Shown here: positions 46,869 through 61,982 of the stretch, one piece after another | Position numbering within the stretch: position 1 is the stretch's first letter | Layout of the letters: every line of letters starts with the position of its first letter | DNA from: Tetraselmis striata | Taxonomy: Eukaryota; Chlorophyta; Chlorodendrophyceae; Chlorodendrales; Chlorodendraceae | Length of the DNA stretch: 64,000 nt | Assembly (NCBI GenBank): GCA_006384855.1 | Contig: VCJN01001218.1 | Span: forward strand, 62,001 to 126,000 | Direction of reading: 5' to 3' | Notes under the pieces: generated by a model | Databases searched by the model: none | Told to the model about the DNA's origin: nothing | The model's input: the letters and a program-made list of their open reading frames with translations, nothing else | Made by a program: the position numbers and the translations under genes

Positions 46869-48059
46869 CTAAAAGCGGCCCGCATCCCGCATAAGGCGGG
46901 ATGGATGAGTGATGCGCGCACGGTTCAGAGTCCGGGCCACGCGAGCACGTGTGTGTGTGGGTGATCCTCGGACGTGCTGTGCAGCTTCAGCAACGGGATG
47001 GCAGACGAATCTGCGCCGTCTGATGAGGCAGCGAGCGCGCTCTCGAGCGGCCACCAAGCTCAGGACCCCGAGGAAATCTCTTGCGAGCAAGGCCTCCTGG
47101 TGAGCCCGGGTGATGCACCGAGTGCCCCGCGATGAGAGGGCACCCCGATCCGCAGCCAAGCATGCGATACCACGCACTGTGCGGTGCACCCCCTTGCTCA
47201 CCTCACCCATTGTGCCGAAGACCATGCCCGTGTACTCCGACATATCCAGGATGTCTCGAAGAGGACCCTTCTGTCCGGGCTCTGTGTTGAGCCACGCCGC
47301 ATCCCGCGCAGCCAACCCCCGTTGTATGTCGCCCAACAGGGAGCGCTCAAACCGATCCACAGCCGTGGCCCGGGGCACTGTAGTGTACTTGACCCCGTAC
47401 CGCATAGTCTTGAACTCCAACATCGTGGACTTCAAGCTCCGGGGATCATAGCTCCCGGTCACGACGTTGAACGCCGGAAGGGAGAGCTCTGCGTCCGGCA
47501 CTAGGTCTTTGAGCTCATCCCTGGGTACGGTGTTGCCGAGAGGCACTGCCTGCTGGAACAAGTCATCCACCTCCCGCCGTACTGCGATACCTAGGTCGTG
47601 AACACAGTGATCGCGGAAGGCATCTGCGATAGCGTCGTGCTGTACACGCCAGTGAGCGTCTCCAGGCGCCGGGAGGTTCATGAGCGCGTCACCGTATAGA
47701 TCAACAATGACAGGGTTGTGCTCTGTCGAGGGCAGAATGATCTGGCACCCAACCACCGGGGCCAAGCACGGGCTAGGCAGAAAGAAGTACCCGGCAGCGA
47801 CCTCCCGCAGCTCATGCGGAGTCATGGCTGTCCGCGCGGTGGGGATGGCCACTGTCCACATGCCTGACGCCGCGTCGAGCTGGTTGAACAAGATCCGTTC
47901 CCTACATGTGGCGGGGAGAGCGCACACCTCATTTCGAAGCCGAGAGTTGTTGGCCTGGTCTAGAAATGCCGTCAACTCCTTTTGCGAGCCCGACGCAGCC
48001 TCCACTTCCCGCTCCATCTGACGTGCATCTGCGTCGCCGAGATGGCCAGCAGTAGCCAC
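46869..48059 (-). CDS. Downstream ORF of the RT element, possible endonuclease domain
   Basis: 396 codons in the same frame as the RT ORF and separated from it by a single TAA. It may be translated by readthrough or reinitiation; its first codon here is GTG, so no independent ATG start is evident. Segments: FFLPSPCLAPVVGCQIILP, DELKDLVPDAELSLPAFNVV, LKSTMLEFKTMRYGVKY, GLVFG-like GMVFGTMGEVSKGVHRTVRG, and an Arg-rich C-terminus. The D...E-x-K arrangement around LEFKTMRYG resembles a PD-(D/E)XK nuclease core and related RT families carry a similar C-terminal region, but this is inference. The same region is partly legible in the decayed copy. Confidence 0.6.
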   Translation of the reverse strand: MATAGHLGDADARQMEREVEAASGSQKELTAFLDQANNSRLRNEVCALPATCRERILFNQLDAASGMWTVAIPTARTAMTPHELREVAAGYFFLPSPCLAPVVGCQIILPSTEHNPVIVDLYGDALMNLPAPGDAHWRVQHDAIADAFRDHCVHDLGIAVRREVDDLFQQAVPLGNTVPRDELKDLVPDAELSLPAFNVVTGSYDPRSLKSTMLEFKTMRYGVKYTTVPRATAVDRFERSLLGDIQRGLAARDAAWLNTEPGQKGPLRDILDMSEYTGMVFGTMGEVSKGVHRTVRGIACLAADRGALSSRGTRCITRAHQEALLARDFLGVLSLVAARERARCLIRRRRFVCHPVAEAAQHVRGSPTHTRARVARTLNRARITHPSRLMRDAGRF

Positions 48060-50177
48060 TTAAAGGCGGCCCCACGCCTCGCGCATCTCCGCGGCGTAGC
48101 TGTCCGACCCATGAGCATCGTTGAGGAGGTGGTCATACTGGCGGGCGGAAGAATTTGCGTTGAAGCTGCCTTGGCCAAGTACGGACTCGAGCTGTGGGTC
48201 GAAGAAACCAGGGGTGGGGGTGTTGGTGCCGGGGTTCCTAGTCAGGAACCTTGGGAGGATGGCATTCATGCAGCCGATGAAGGCGGCATCACGAACGGTA
48301 GCCATGCGGCGGATGCCAGCTCCCTTCAATCGAGTGGGGAGGTGAAGCCTGCTGCGCGCCTTGGCCACTGCATCCTCGCTCAAGGTAGCCACCTCCGCTG
48401 CCATGGGGTCGGGGTCGTCCAAAAGCTCCGCCAAGAAATCGGTGACCACCGGATTGGTGTCGGTGCCGTACGTGGAGGGATCAAAAGAGACCCCTAGCAC
48501 CCGTTCGACCGCCGCGAGGATGGTGGCATCCACCGCCTCCGCAAAGGCCTCCACCTCGGACGGAAGACAATTGAAGAGCCAATACCCCGCCCTGTGTTGC
48601 ATGCAGTGCTTGAGCAGGGCCCATGCGTGGTGATGCAAGGCGTGGGTGTACCGACGGCTGGGCTTGGCAGATAGAAGCTTGCTCATGCTAGCGTCCACCT
48701 CCTCTCGTAGCTCTTCCGCCTTGCCGCGCATGTACGCATGCACATACTCTGGCGATCCGAGCGGCACGTTCAGGACCGCGATGCCGTGATGGCCATCTAG
48801 CTCGGGCCACTCGATGTCGGCCGGAGCCTCACGCCGCGCGGCCTCCATGTGAGCGCTGTACGCCTGCATCTTGTCGAAGCGCACCTCAAGCCCCACGGAC
48901 GCCTTGATGGACGTGCGGAAGGCATGAAGAGCCGGCCAAACGTGCTCCGGAAGGCCCACCAGAAATCCATCGTCGGCGTTGAAGCGCGCCGCCCCGTCAT
49001 TGACCTCCAACGTGGTATCACACTGCTGCACCTCGGGGTGAATTGCGACACAAAAGGAAGTCGTGGCCAAAGGTGCGCCCTGTTGCACGCCGTCCTCCGA
49101 CCGCAGAGGGGCGGACCGGTCGTCCACGACCAGATACGAATCCGTGGAGAGGGAGGCTAGGAGCGCAGGGATAACAGGGTGTAGTGGAGAGCAATCGATG
49201 TGGCGTTGGATGATGGTGCGGCGCCATGCCTCGTTGTAAGCGTTGCGAAGGTCTGTGTGGACGATGACGGCACGTGGGCCAAGCTTCTCGGCGATGAGCC
49301 GGACGCCATGGATGAGCACAGAGTCGCCCGCGGGAATGCCAACGCCAAGCTGAGATGGAGCGAGCACTGACACGTATGCCTCCTTCATGTTGTCCACCAC
49401 TGCCCGCTCCGCTGCGCGCCGCTCCGCCTCCCCGACTGCCACAGGCCGCACGTCCGGGGCCCTCCCCTCGCCTAGCTTCTTGACAGGTGCCACGAGCCTA
49501 GCATAGGCGAAGAGCCGGTTGAACCACCCGGGCAGGCGACCTTGGAGGTACATGGAGGCAACCTCCGACAAGGCGCGGACTGCCAAGGGCCCGGATGCCG
49601 GGGCGTATTCGCCCACCAAGCAGCGGAGATACTCGTTGCGCATGCCTGAGGGCCCCGCCACTACGTGCTGCTTGAGTTGCTGGTACGGCACGCGCATGTC
49701 CACCGTCAGGGCGGCCTCGTCCACCGGAATGTCATACGCGGCGTCTGGGATCGGGTGGCTACGGGACGGGTGCTTGTCGCGCAGCTGGGCGAGGATAGCG
49801 GGATCGGACAAGTCGCCCATACCCTTAGAAGATAGTCGGCCCGCCGGTCGGGAGAGCTCTCCGTCCTCCACCAACGCCACAACGGTGTCTGCGGTGCCCA
49901 CGAGCAGCGCCGCAAAGAGATCGGCGTCCGTCCGACGCTGGCGGGCATGTCCGGCGTAGAACGCCTCAGTGCGCGCGTCGTCCCATGAGCGCACGAGTTC
50001 GGTCATGCGCCTCTCCGCGAAAGCGCGGAAGCGCCACGCCAAGGCTTGTAGCCGCCGCCGTCCGCCTCGGCTCGGGGCCCTAAGCAACAATTGCGGCAGC
50101 AGGTACTTCCACTTAAGCGCCCTATCCAACGCCACGGGGTCATCGGGCTCCATCGCCGCCACCACCCGCTCATTCAC
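48060..50177 (-). CDS. Reverse transcriptase of a non-LTR-like retroelement
   Basis: 705 codons, uninterrupted. RT motifs in order: DLRNAYNEAWRR (around residue 310), EDGVQQGAPLATTSFCVAIH (around 360) and RFNADDGFLVGLPEH with the catalytic DD (around 400). The first YxDD-box residue is replaced by Phe-Asn-Ala. Upstream is VAGPSGMRNEYLRCLVGEYA and PVKKLGEGRAPDVRPV, as in LINE-like RTs preceding the palm. The ATG at 50177 (MNERVVAAMEPDD) may not be the original start, because the reading frame continues upstream to the truncated 5' end (IDLQEAWAEAQRC). It ends in TAA right after AWGRL. Confidence 0.8.
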   Translation of the reverse strand: MNERVVAAMEPDDPVALDRALKWKYLLPQLLLRAPSRGGRRRLQALAWRFRAFAERRMTELVRSWDDARTEAFYAGHARQRRTDADLFAALLVGTADTVVALVEDGELSRPAGRLSSKGMGDLSDPAILAQLRDKHPSRSHPIPDAAYDIPVDEAALTVDMRVPYQQLKQHVVAGPSGMRNEYLRCLVGEYAPASGPLAVRALSEVASMYLQGRLPGWFNRLFAYARLVAPVKKLGEGRAPDVRPVAVGEAERRAAERAVVDNMKEAYVSVLAPSQLGVGIPAGDSVLIHGVRLIAEKLGPRAVIVHTDLRNAYNEAWRRTIIQRHIDCSPLHPVIPALLASLSTDSYLVVDDRSAPLRSEDGVQQGAPLATTSFCVAIHPEVQQCDTTLEVNDGAARFNADDGFLVGLPEHVWPALHAFRTSIKASVGLEVRFDKMQAYSAHMEAARREAPADIEWPELDGHHGIAVLNVPLGSPEYVHAYMRGKAEELREEVDASMSKLLSAKPSRRYTHALHHHAWALLKHCMQHRAGYWLFNCLPSEVEAFAEAVDATILAAVERVLGVSFDPSTYGTDTNPVVTDFLAELLDDPDPMAAEVATLSEDAVAKARSRLHLPTRLKGAGIRRMATVRDAAFIGCMNAILPRFLTRNPGTNTPTPGFFDPQLESVLGQGSFNANSSARQYDHLLNDAHGSDSYAAEMREAWGRL

Positions 50178-50222
50178 GCAGCGTTGTGCCTCCGCCCACG
50201 CTTCTTGAAGGTCAATACCGGT

Positions 50223-50943
50223 ATGTGCTGCAGGTAATACGAGTACTTTCCGATATTTTTGCCGGAATTACTCAGGTTGTACCATGCAAGTATGCCGTAC
50301 ATACTCGTAAATACATGTAGTGATTGCTGTACTATATTGTCTCATAACTGTCTCGTAACAGTGATCGTGACGATCGGCGCATTTTTTGAAGTCCATGGCA
50401 GGTCATTCCTAGAGGGTTTGAGCCTTATCATACTACCCCGGCGTCATCACGCGGAATAAATAAAGCGCCATATTGTCCTGCAACGCGCGGTATTTTTTCC
50501 TCCCGGCGGTATGCCGATATCCAAAACAGAGTACCGGTACCGCGCGTAACCAACCCCATCAGCATCACATCCGCGCGACAGCGGACATCAGTTGTCTTCT
50601 CACCGTCGACCCAACCGCCTGCTCCCGTGCTGCCTCTACAAGCCAAAATAACCACTAGCACCCAATCCCGAATTCCACTGAGGCGCATCTCGCAGTGAGC
50701 TGGTCACCAGCCTGGTTCCGTGCCACAGCAACTTGGGCGCTGGTGTACTCGGCAACACGCAACGCAACGAGCCGCGGGCGTCTCAACGACGCGGCGTTAT
50801 CTCGCACTCGGCCGACCCCCCCCCCCCCCCCCCCCCCCCCCTCCTCCCGCGCTTCCGCTATCCTTGAACGCGACCAGGGTGCGTAGTTCTCAGCACGTCC
50901 GACTCGCGGTCTTGACAGCCGCCGGAGCACCCAGCTAAGTGGG
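50223..50943. promoter_or_regulatory. Upstream region of the Mg2+ transporter gene
   Basis: No ORF supported. The last 130 bp contain a C run (50817-50840), which by the pattern seen elsewhere suggests a 5'-UTR intron transcribed rightward. Confidence 0.35.
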
Positions 50944-52084
50944 ATGACTCTGCTCGGCGGCGGCGACGACGAAGTAGATTCCAACTACGACTACAGGTAC
51001 CGCGCGCAGGGTGGGATTCTGCAGTGGCAGGTGATGGGGAAACAAGGGTGCATAAGGGCCGTACGTCCGTACTCGGAGGCGGTGGAATATGGCGGTTGGC
51101 ACTGAGCGTGGAGCGCGTGGAGCAGGCGATTTGGCTAAGCGGCGACCCCTCCCCCCCCCCCCCCCCCCCACCCCACCAGGAAGGAGGGCATCACTGCTTG
51201 CGTGAGGGAACGCTTTGGATGGCTGGCCTTCTTCTTCGCGGGACTTATCATCGCTGCGGTTGTGGTGGAGGCATTTGAGGATGTGCTGAAGAAGGAGGTG
51301 GAGCTGTCTTACTTTGTGCCGCTGCTGATAGGGCATGGCGGCAACACCGGCTCGCAGTCTGTCGCCACCGTCATCCGGTGGGTCTGCCTTCCCCTCCCCC
51401 CTTTTCTGTTGCCCTTCAGCCGCTGGATTGGCGGGTACCAGGTAGCAGAGTGGGACAAGCCTTTCGCAGCCTGGGATTTACCAGATGCGCATCCATTCAC
51501 AGGGCGCTCGCGATGAAGCAAGTCAGCATCGGGGACACGCTAGTGTGCGTTGCCAAAGAGGCTGCTGCCGGCCTCATCATGGGTGCGATAAGTCATCCCA
51601 TCACCATCAGGCTTTATGCCATCACAAGCCGCACCCCTTCTCCTCTCCCTTTGCACAGCCTCCGGACTCATCAGAATCAATCTTGCTGAAACCCATCTGT
51701 CCAAAATCAGCAAGCCTGAGCGGCCTCTACCTGCGCAGGCTCGCTCCTTGGCGCCTGTATCTTCCTGCTTTCCTTTGTGTGGAACGGAATCTCGCCCGCG
51801 GTGGGGCTTACTGTCGGCGTGGCGCTGCCGGTGCACTCCCCCTCCCTTCCCGCCCCCTCCCATCACTCCTTCTGATTGCTTGCTAGGGCAGCTTGCTGAG
51901 GTGCGGCGGCTTTTTGCAGGTGGTGTCACTATGGGCAAATGCGCTCGGGGCGGTGCTGCCTATCCTCGCGGCGAGGCTCGGGCAGAACCCAGCGGTGACG
52001 AGCGCGCCGCTGATGACCACGATTGTGGACTCCTCTGGGCTGGTGATATACTTTTACATCGCCAAGCTACTGCTCAACTTGTGA
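50944..52084 (+). CDS. MgtE/SLC41-type Mg2+ transporter, single domain
   Basis: Predicted membrane cation (Mg2+) channel/transporter of the MgtE membrane-domain family. Exons: 50944-50996, 51180-51377, 51503-51582, 51739-51830, 51920-52084; all phases agree, giving 195 aa. This is about the size of one MgtE membrane domain, without the N-terminal and CBS regulatory domains of bacterial MgtE. Hydrophobic segments: WLAFFFAGLIIAAVVVEAF, AGLIMGSLLGACIFLLSFVW and SPAVGLTVGVALPVVSLWAN. The family signature is present as PLLIGHGGNTGSQSVATVIR-ALA. The C-terminal NPAVTSAPLMTTIVDSSGL matches the conserved Mg2+-pathway helix. The N-terminus is short and acidic. Its stop lies 28 bp from the stop of the convergent aminotransferase. 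Confidence 0.9.
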
Positions 52085-52112
52085 GCGCCGCGGGGGAGGG
52101 CGGTGGTCAGCC

Positions 52113-55815
<3,703 letters not shown>

Positions 55816-55940
55816 GCAACGGCGGCGGCTGATGGTGCCCCACTGGCTGAATAAGGAGAACTTTTACCCTTCACTTTAGCTCATGTAATCCCACAATTTA
55901 CCGCTTTATTTTGTCGCCTCCATCACTAGGGTTCGAATAT

Positions 55941-55988
55941 GATCTTTTTGGTTACAGGGAGAGCGTCCAGAGAATGCACGCAAAGTAC
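55941..55988 (-). mobile_element. Short retroposon family, 48-bp copy with 9-bp target duplication
   Basis: TTCGAATAT at 55932-55940 and 55989-55997 flank CTTTTTGGTTACAGGGAGAG..CGCAAAGTAC. About 130 bp upstream of the aminotransferase ATG. Confidence 0.6.
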
Positions 55989-56360
55989 TTCGAATATCCA
56001 GCATCGCAAGCACGCGATGCGGCATTATTCAATGCTGACCTGGCGGATGCCGACGATAGATGATGCAGGCAGATGGTATTCTTATTATGTACGGGACAAT
56101 TCATTTTCCACTTGGGATGCAGTACCGCCGGTATTATTGCTTGTTTTTCGATGTATATTACCGTAGTTCCTCAAGCAACACCGTACCTCGTACATGTACT
56201 TGTCGCTTTTCGTAATATATCGTGTATAGTGCTTCTCGTACCGGTAATCCTGACGGGACATTGATCGCAATATAATACGTGATGTATGTAGCGACTCGCT
56301 GTATTATTATGTTTACAGGTGTTTTGCGTTAGTAATGTGCTGTTGGATGTCAAGCCCTTT

Positions 56361-56419
56361 GAACTTTTTGGTTACAGGGAGAGCGTCCGGAGAATGCACG
56401 CAAAGTACTGGGGGAGGAA
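56361..56419 (-). mobile_element. Short retroposon family, 59-bp copy with 14-bp target duplication
   Basis: ATGTCAAGCCCTTT at 56347-56360 and 56420-56433 flank the insert exactly. It carries the family left end and stops at GGGGGAGGAA. Confidence 0.75.
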
Positions 56420-56744
56420 ATGTCAAGCCCTTTCAGCTTGCAGTAGTCTTGCACTCTGCATCTACAACGACGCGATGTACGAGTACGCAGCCTAATAGCA
56501 ATAAAGTATGTATTGACAAAGCCCTTGTGAAAGCCCTTATGTAATTAAACTAGTATGTATTGACAATGCCGTTTGCTCCAGCGACCAGCGCACGCACAAC
56601 GGCGGGCGGCCCGCGCGCCGGCGGGCGTCGCGCAGTACTGAACGAACGACCTTGCTTGCCGCCGCCGCCTTCCTCCCTCTCTCCACTTCCCGCCCACGCC
56701 GCCGCCCGCCGCCCTCGCCCCCGAGCGACGCACAACCAGCCACC

Positions 56745-58362
56745 ATGGTGGGACCTGCTCCCATCCCAACTCACTGATTCGTCCCCGGACTAGGTATACA
56801 GGACGCAGGGCGAAGCATGTCGCGTGGGCGGTGGCAGGGGTCGGCGTAAGGGCGGGCCGCCGCCCTTCAACATAGCGCCGCCGCCGCCGCGCGGGATGGA
56901 ACCCCCCCCCCCCCCCCCCCCCGCGCGCGCCTGTTCCCCCTTTATCGCGCAGTGGGTATCGGCGCTGGGCCCTTTCCGCTCGCAACGGGATCTACTGCAC
57001 ATCGCATGACGCCTTTCACCACTTGTCATGTGGTGCGGTGGGTGCCAGCGGCAGTGACGAGTGCGGCCATGGCCGCTGCAGGCCCGCACTCCCCGTCGGG
57101 GTGACTTGATTTATTGGTTGAAATATTGGCGTCGATACCTCGTCTGCCGTATCGATCAGCTGGTTGCCGCACAGCGCCCACAGCACAGTACCACAGTAAA
57201 AATTCTGGCCATTCCGTCAGCAAGCGAAGAATCTTTTGGCTCATGGGCGCGATCAGGGCCAGTGGTTCTCCCTGGCAGGCGGCAGATCAGGGGGCTAGGT
57301 GTGGACCAGGGCAGCGAAGGAATGGTGGCATCACAGGCCGGTCTTGGGCGCTAGCCGCTGTTGATAAGGGGCGCTTTCTATGAAGACCTCTTACATGAAA
57401 TACGTTGCGGAGGGCAGCTGCTGGGGCAGTTTTTTTTTCCCGAGCCACATGCTTTGGATAATAATGACACTCCTCTCCCCTATAAAGTGCTACACACACA
57501 CACACACACACACATACACACACACACACACACTTCGTTTCATGTCGCGAGGTATTAGTAGCTGACCCTTACCTTGTATCCCCGCGTGTGCCTGTGCAGG
57601 GTCGCGTGCGCACCAAGACCGTGAAGAAGGCTTCTCGTGTGATCATCGAGAAGTACTACAACCGTCTCACCCTGGACTTTGACACCAACAAGCGCATCTG
57701 CGAGGAGGTGGCCGTCATCCAGTCCAAGAGGCTGCGCAACAAGATCTCTGGCTTCACCACTGTGAGTGTCACAGGGCAGGCGGGCCATTGTATTGTTGCT
57801 TTCTGTATGCGGGGCTGTGGCCCCAAACATATGGAGGACCGCACAGTGCAGCCGAAGCTTGGGCCTTTGCGATGCAGCATTGTGGAATAACACTGTAATT
57901 GGGGCATTCTTCTACATTGCAGTGATTTGCAGTGTGGCTAAATGGGTATGTGCCGCCCTTTCCCACGGCAGCACCTGATGAAGCGCATCCAGCGGGGGCC
58001 GGTGCGCGGCATCTCCCTGAAGCTGCAGGAGGAGGAGCGCGAGAGGCGCATGGACTTCGTGCCTGACGAGTCGGCTGTCAACACAGACAACATCGAGGTC
58101 GACAAGGACACCATGGAGATGCTCCGCTCCCTCAACATGGCCAACCTGCCCGGTGTGCAGCTGCAGGCGGTACGTTGCCCACCCACATGGACTACCCTCA
58201 GTTTCCTATACCCCCCCCCCCCCCTCCCTCCCTCAGTGCTTGCCTTCTTTGCCTCCTCTTTCTGGTGCTCCGCTGACAACGTGCAACTCACCATACTTGC
58301 AGGCCAACGCCGGTGGCTACCAGGGCAACAAGGGTGGCTTCCAGAAGCGCGACCGCAACTAA
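56745..58362 (+). CDS. RPS17: 40S ribosomal protein S17 (eS17)
   Basis: Small-subunit ribosomal protein. Exon 2, 57600-57761 ([20 protein letters not shown]..), exon 3, 57972-58169 ([20 protein letters not shown]..) and exon 4, 58303-58362 ([19 protein letters not shown]) are unmistakable and in phase. The initiator Met must come from an upstream exon ending in ATG. The best candidate is 56745-56747 (GCCACCATG|GTGGGA), giving a 140-aa protein of normal length. The 852-bp first intron then contains a C run on the sense strand (56901-56921) and a CA microsatellite, as expected for an intron here. An alternative ATG|GTGGCA lies at 57322-57324. Confidence 0.93.
57492..57533. repeat. CA dinucleotide microsatellite
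   Basis: About twenty AC units with one TA interruption, inside the proposed first intron of RPS17. Confidence 0.95.
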
Positions 58363-58693
58363 AGTGCTTGCCATGCGTACCGCTATTCTGATCGCCACGT
58401 CTTAATTCAGGCCATCTTCACAAATGCCCCGCCATTTCCCCAGACCATCCCAGAGCCATGTTGCATGTACTCTACAGGGGCGGTGCAGCTTACCCTACGA
58501 GCGCTTACCGTACGATTTGATTAGGTCCACACACACCCAGAATACTGGATTGTTTTGCCACATGTTGTGGACGTTTCCGTGCTCCATTTGTGGCGCATCC
58601 CAACATAGATTTCAACCGTTTTCCCCTGTTTGGCGGGGGGTGGAGGGGGTAGAAAACAATGATTACTAGTCTGAACCCAAAGTCTACGTTATC

Positions 58694-59122
58694 ATGGAGC
58701 AATCGCGTGATAGCTCCATGGGATGGGACATGGCTTCAATATTGGGAATTGTTGCGGCTGAGCTGGAGAATGCTGCTGCGGCAGCTGGGAATTGTTTTTG
58801 GGCTGGCGCTGTCTGCTATTTACATCTGCCCCTCTATCAATCAGCATCGCTGCGGCGGGGCACTGAAGTCGTTTTGTTTTTCATCCCCTCTGTGAATTAC
58901 TCAGTGGCTGGAATTGGGGCTGTGAAGGGTGAGACAGACTTGTACACATTTACACCTCATGTGCCCTTGCTGTGGTACTCATATTGTGGGTTGTTGATAT
59001 ACACCATAATTCAGCGACGTGTATGTGCTGTGGTACATGACAATTCCGATCCTGCCCTGGATTGGTCTGCTGCATTTTCTGGACTGCTGCCGCACATTGC
59101 AGTGCTACAGCTTGACATGTAA
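58694..59122 (+). CDS. Doubtful ORF, 142 aa
   Basis: An ATG-started open frame with two hydrophobic stretches (EVVLFFIPSVNYSVAGIGA; HVPLLWYSYCGLLIYTII). No family recognised, base composition unlike the confident genes nearby, and no flanking exon seen. It may be chance. Confidence 0.2.
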   Translation: MEQSRDSSMGWDMASILGIVAAELENAAAAAGNCFWAGAVCYLHLPLYQSASLRRGTEVVLFFIPSVNYSVAGIGAVKGETDLYTFTPHVPLLWYSYCGLLIYTIIQRRVCAVVHDNSDPALDWSAAFSGLLPHIAVLQLDM

Positions 59123-59824
59123 TTTGCCTGCATGGTTCCATATTACACTCCCATCGATCGACAGTGTGATTTATCATCAGAATTAGTGGTTAAAACTAGA
59201 GCATTTTCTGAACTTGGCACAGCAGGAAGGTTCCTTCGATTTTGCATTGATAACAGTGATTCGACTACGCTAGATCCAGGAAGGGGCGGTGTGTGCGAGC
59301 GTATCCTACGTAGGTGCGATGGAAACACGAAGAGGGGGGGGGGGGGGGTAAATGTATTTTGGAGGATGGGGGTTTTAGAACCGGCAGGATATCAGCGCTA
59401 ATACCACCAAGCGTCCGATGTGATAGCCACGGGGCATTCCAAGCTGTAATTTCAAAGTGTTCGAAGTTAATATTTTAGAAAACATACTAATTTGTACATA
59501 TTCGGGAGAATTGGGTGACAAGTCCGGAATCCAATCGTGGCATTTCCTCTCACCATCTGGCATCCTTCTGTGCAGTAGTGCATGCAAATAGTCAAGATGC
59601 GTAATAATTACTCGGTTAACTGAAGTGATGGCGGGGCAACTAGGATGTTGACCCATCTCTATCTATGCCTGGCTGCTCGCCTTTCTACGCAATGTTGATC
59701 CCTGTATCCGCTTGTTGAGGATTACTCATGGCGTGCTCGTCGCATTACCAGGGCAGCCATTGATTGGTAGCTGGAAGAGACGATACATTCTCGGATGGGT
59801 GGCAGCATGTGAGGTGGGGGGAAG

Positions 59825-59855
<31 letters not shown>

Positions 59856-61945
59856 CGTGGCGTGGCGGTTGGCGCCCGGGTCGCATGCTGGTCGCATATA
59901 TTTAAGGATGGTGGTGACTGCAAATACGGATCATTTGAATCTCTTAGCATTCCGAAATGACCACGTGATAGCTGAGGTGCATAATGTCATGATCTACACA
60001 TGTTAATGGGATTTCCCAACAATGTAAACTGTCCTGGTGCAATCCGTATAATAAGGTCTGCTGGTGGTTTCAGCCCGTGAAATTACCAATCGGTACGGGT
60101 ACCACCAGGTTTCCATACATGCTCCCCCATCGCCCGTGAGCCCTGCGTTTCCGGCCGGGGAGTGAGGACAGCCACCATTACCAGCTCGCCTGCCATCTTC
60201 CAGCTCGCTGCCTTCGGCAGCGGCTTCGCGTACTTGTGCGCTCAAGGGTCGCAGAGGCTGATAAAGTCCGCACCGAGGATACTTTTCCCGGTAGTGGGTC
60301 GTCATACCACGCACATGCGTTACATCATGGGCAACGATAGACAGCCCCTCGTCGGTAGTGTGGTTTTCTCGACTCGTGCGCCCGAAGTCGTTCTCCGTTC
60401 TTCCCATGGCTTTGCAGCTGGGACTATATCGGGTGACGATGCGCACGGTATGGAATTGGAGCTTGGGAGTCCCCGATTGCGGGGGGAGGGGGGGGGGGGG
60501 GGGGGGGGGGGTAAACCTCAACACCCGAAGCCGAGTCGCACTACGGGCTTTCGTGGGCTCCCGCAGTGGTGCACCCTGTCGCACTAGTCAACTTTAGATT
60601 AGATGGGCGGACGCGCTCGGGACCATGGCCGCTGCTCGTCGCGGTTGTCCACCACGACAACTACGCCTACCGCAAGAAATCGGCGCGGACAGACGAGGAG
60701 GATGTCCGTGTTGTCAGGATGGCCATTTGCCGTCCTGCAAGACACTTGAGGATTAAGTTGAATTGAACTTGGTCCACGGGTCCTCGTAGCATGGCATCGC
60801 GGCATCGACGGTAGTTGTGTGGTGGCTTTTTCGGGCTACCCGCGGAATTGGTCCGTTACGGGGATAGCACGGCTCATGCACCCGTGTTTTCTCATGCGCA
60901 TCTCCGACGCTTCCAACCGCAACGTCGTCGTCACGGGGACGACAGCCTGGAGCTGCCCGCCGAGGGGGGGGGGGGGGGGGGGGGGCAGCTCTACCACCTG
61001 GCGTGCTCGACGTCTTGTGGTGCCCGAAATGAGCACATGCTTCCGGCTGCGGTCCGGCGGGCGTCGTTGGTGCCGCGGCGGCAGCGGCCACCTCACCACA
61101 ACCCTCATTCCGAAAACATTGGCATCGTTACAGGCATGCATAGGCTACTCCCGGAACCTCTACGCCGGCCAACCCGTTTCCGACTTCCCGACTTCTCACC
61201 TTGGATATCTCAACTCGCGAGCCGTCCGCCGGGGGTAGCTCCGCCACTTTGCGCGACCTATCCGTTTTGTAGCGTCATCGTCGTGGGCCTATGGCTTGCG
61301 AGCGAGCTCGTGGTCGGCAGCCGTCGCTGGTGCACCGGCGACGGCCGCCTCGCCACTCGCTCCGCACATCGAGGCCCGCGACAACGACGCACCGAGTCGG
61401 TCGGTCTTCGACGTACGACGTCGCCGGCCACCGGCCCCGACACACATCAAATCCGGTACGGCACGACCACACTGTTGGGTCCAATGTCACTTGTCTCCGG
61501 ACCACCTCGTAATTAGCATGTAATTTTCTGTATGTAGCCCGTAATCTTACCAATATAATGACACTCGTCTGAAATTGAAATTGAAATTGATTACAACGTC
61601 TAGTCCGCTGCATCCACTCGCTAAGACTGAGTTTTCCTTAGGACCTGCTATCTCTAACCACAGTGGGGAACACGAAGTAAGTGTTTTCACAGTTCAAGCT
61701 GCCTATCGGCCATCCTGTTATGTTTCCTAGCCCCTCCTCCGTCCAGTGGGCTATAGCTAAGACAGCAGCGCCCCCATGCTGTCCCTACCTAATAAGTCAG
61801 ACCCATCCCATCCAGAGCTCAGCAGGCACGCTAAGGCAACCGGAGGCGTCCCGCCTGCTGCTACTGGGGAGCTGACCAGAGTAGCTGCATGGTGCTCAGT
61901 ATTTATGTACCGCTTAGTCGGCTAGCTAGGGGGAGGAAGGGGGCT

Positions 61946-61948
<3 letters not shown>
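59123..61948. other. No supported gene; several G runs
   Basis: G runs at 59334-59348, 59828-59855, 60481-60510 and 60964-60985. If the sense-C rule for introns holds, a - strand transcript might pass here, but I find no convincing exon chain. Open frames on both strands (e.g. 60162-60587, 60815-61516) have no recognised domain. Confidence 0.35.

Positions 61949-61982
<34 letters not shown>

Larger units (their letters stand above)
46807..50213 (-). mobile_element. Non-LTR-like retrotransposon, 3.4-kb copy with 9-bp target duplication
   Basis: AATACCGGT occurs at 46798-46806 and 50214-50222. Between them, on the - strand, lie an RT ORF, a second in-frame ORF and the tail CTTTTTGTAATTCACAACAG. 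The 5' boundary falls inside coding sequence that continues upstream in the copy at 28470, so this copy is 5'-truncated. Variable-length target duplications, 5' truncation and a fixed 3' tail fit target-primed reverse transcription. Confidence 0.75.
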
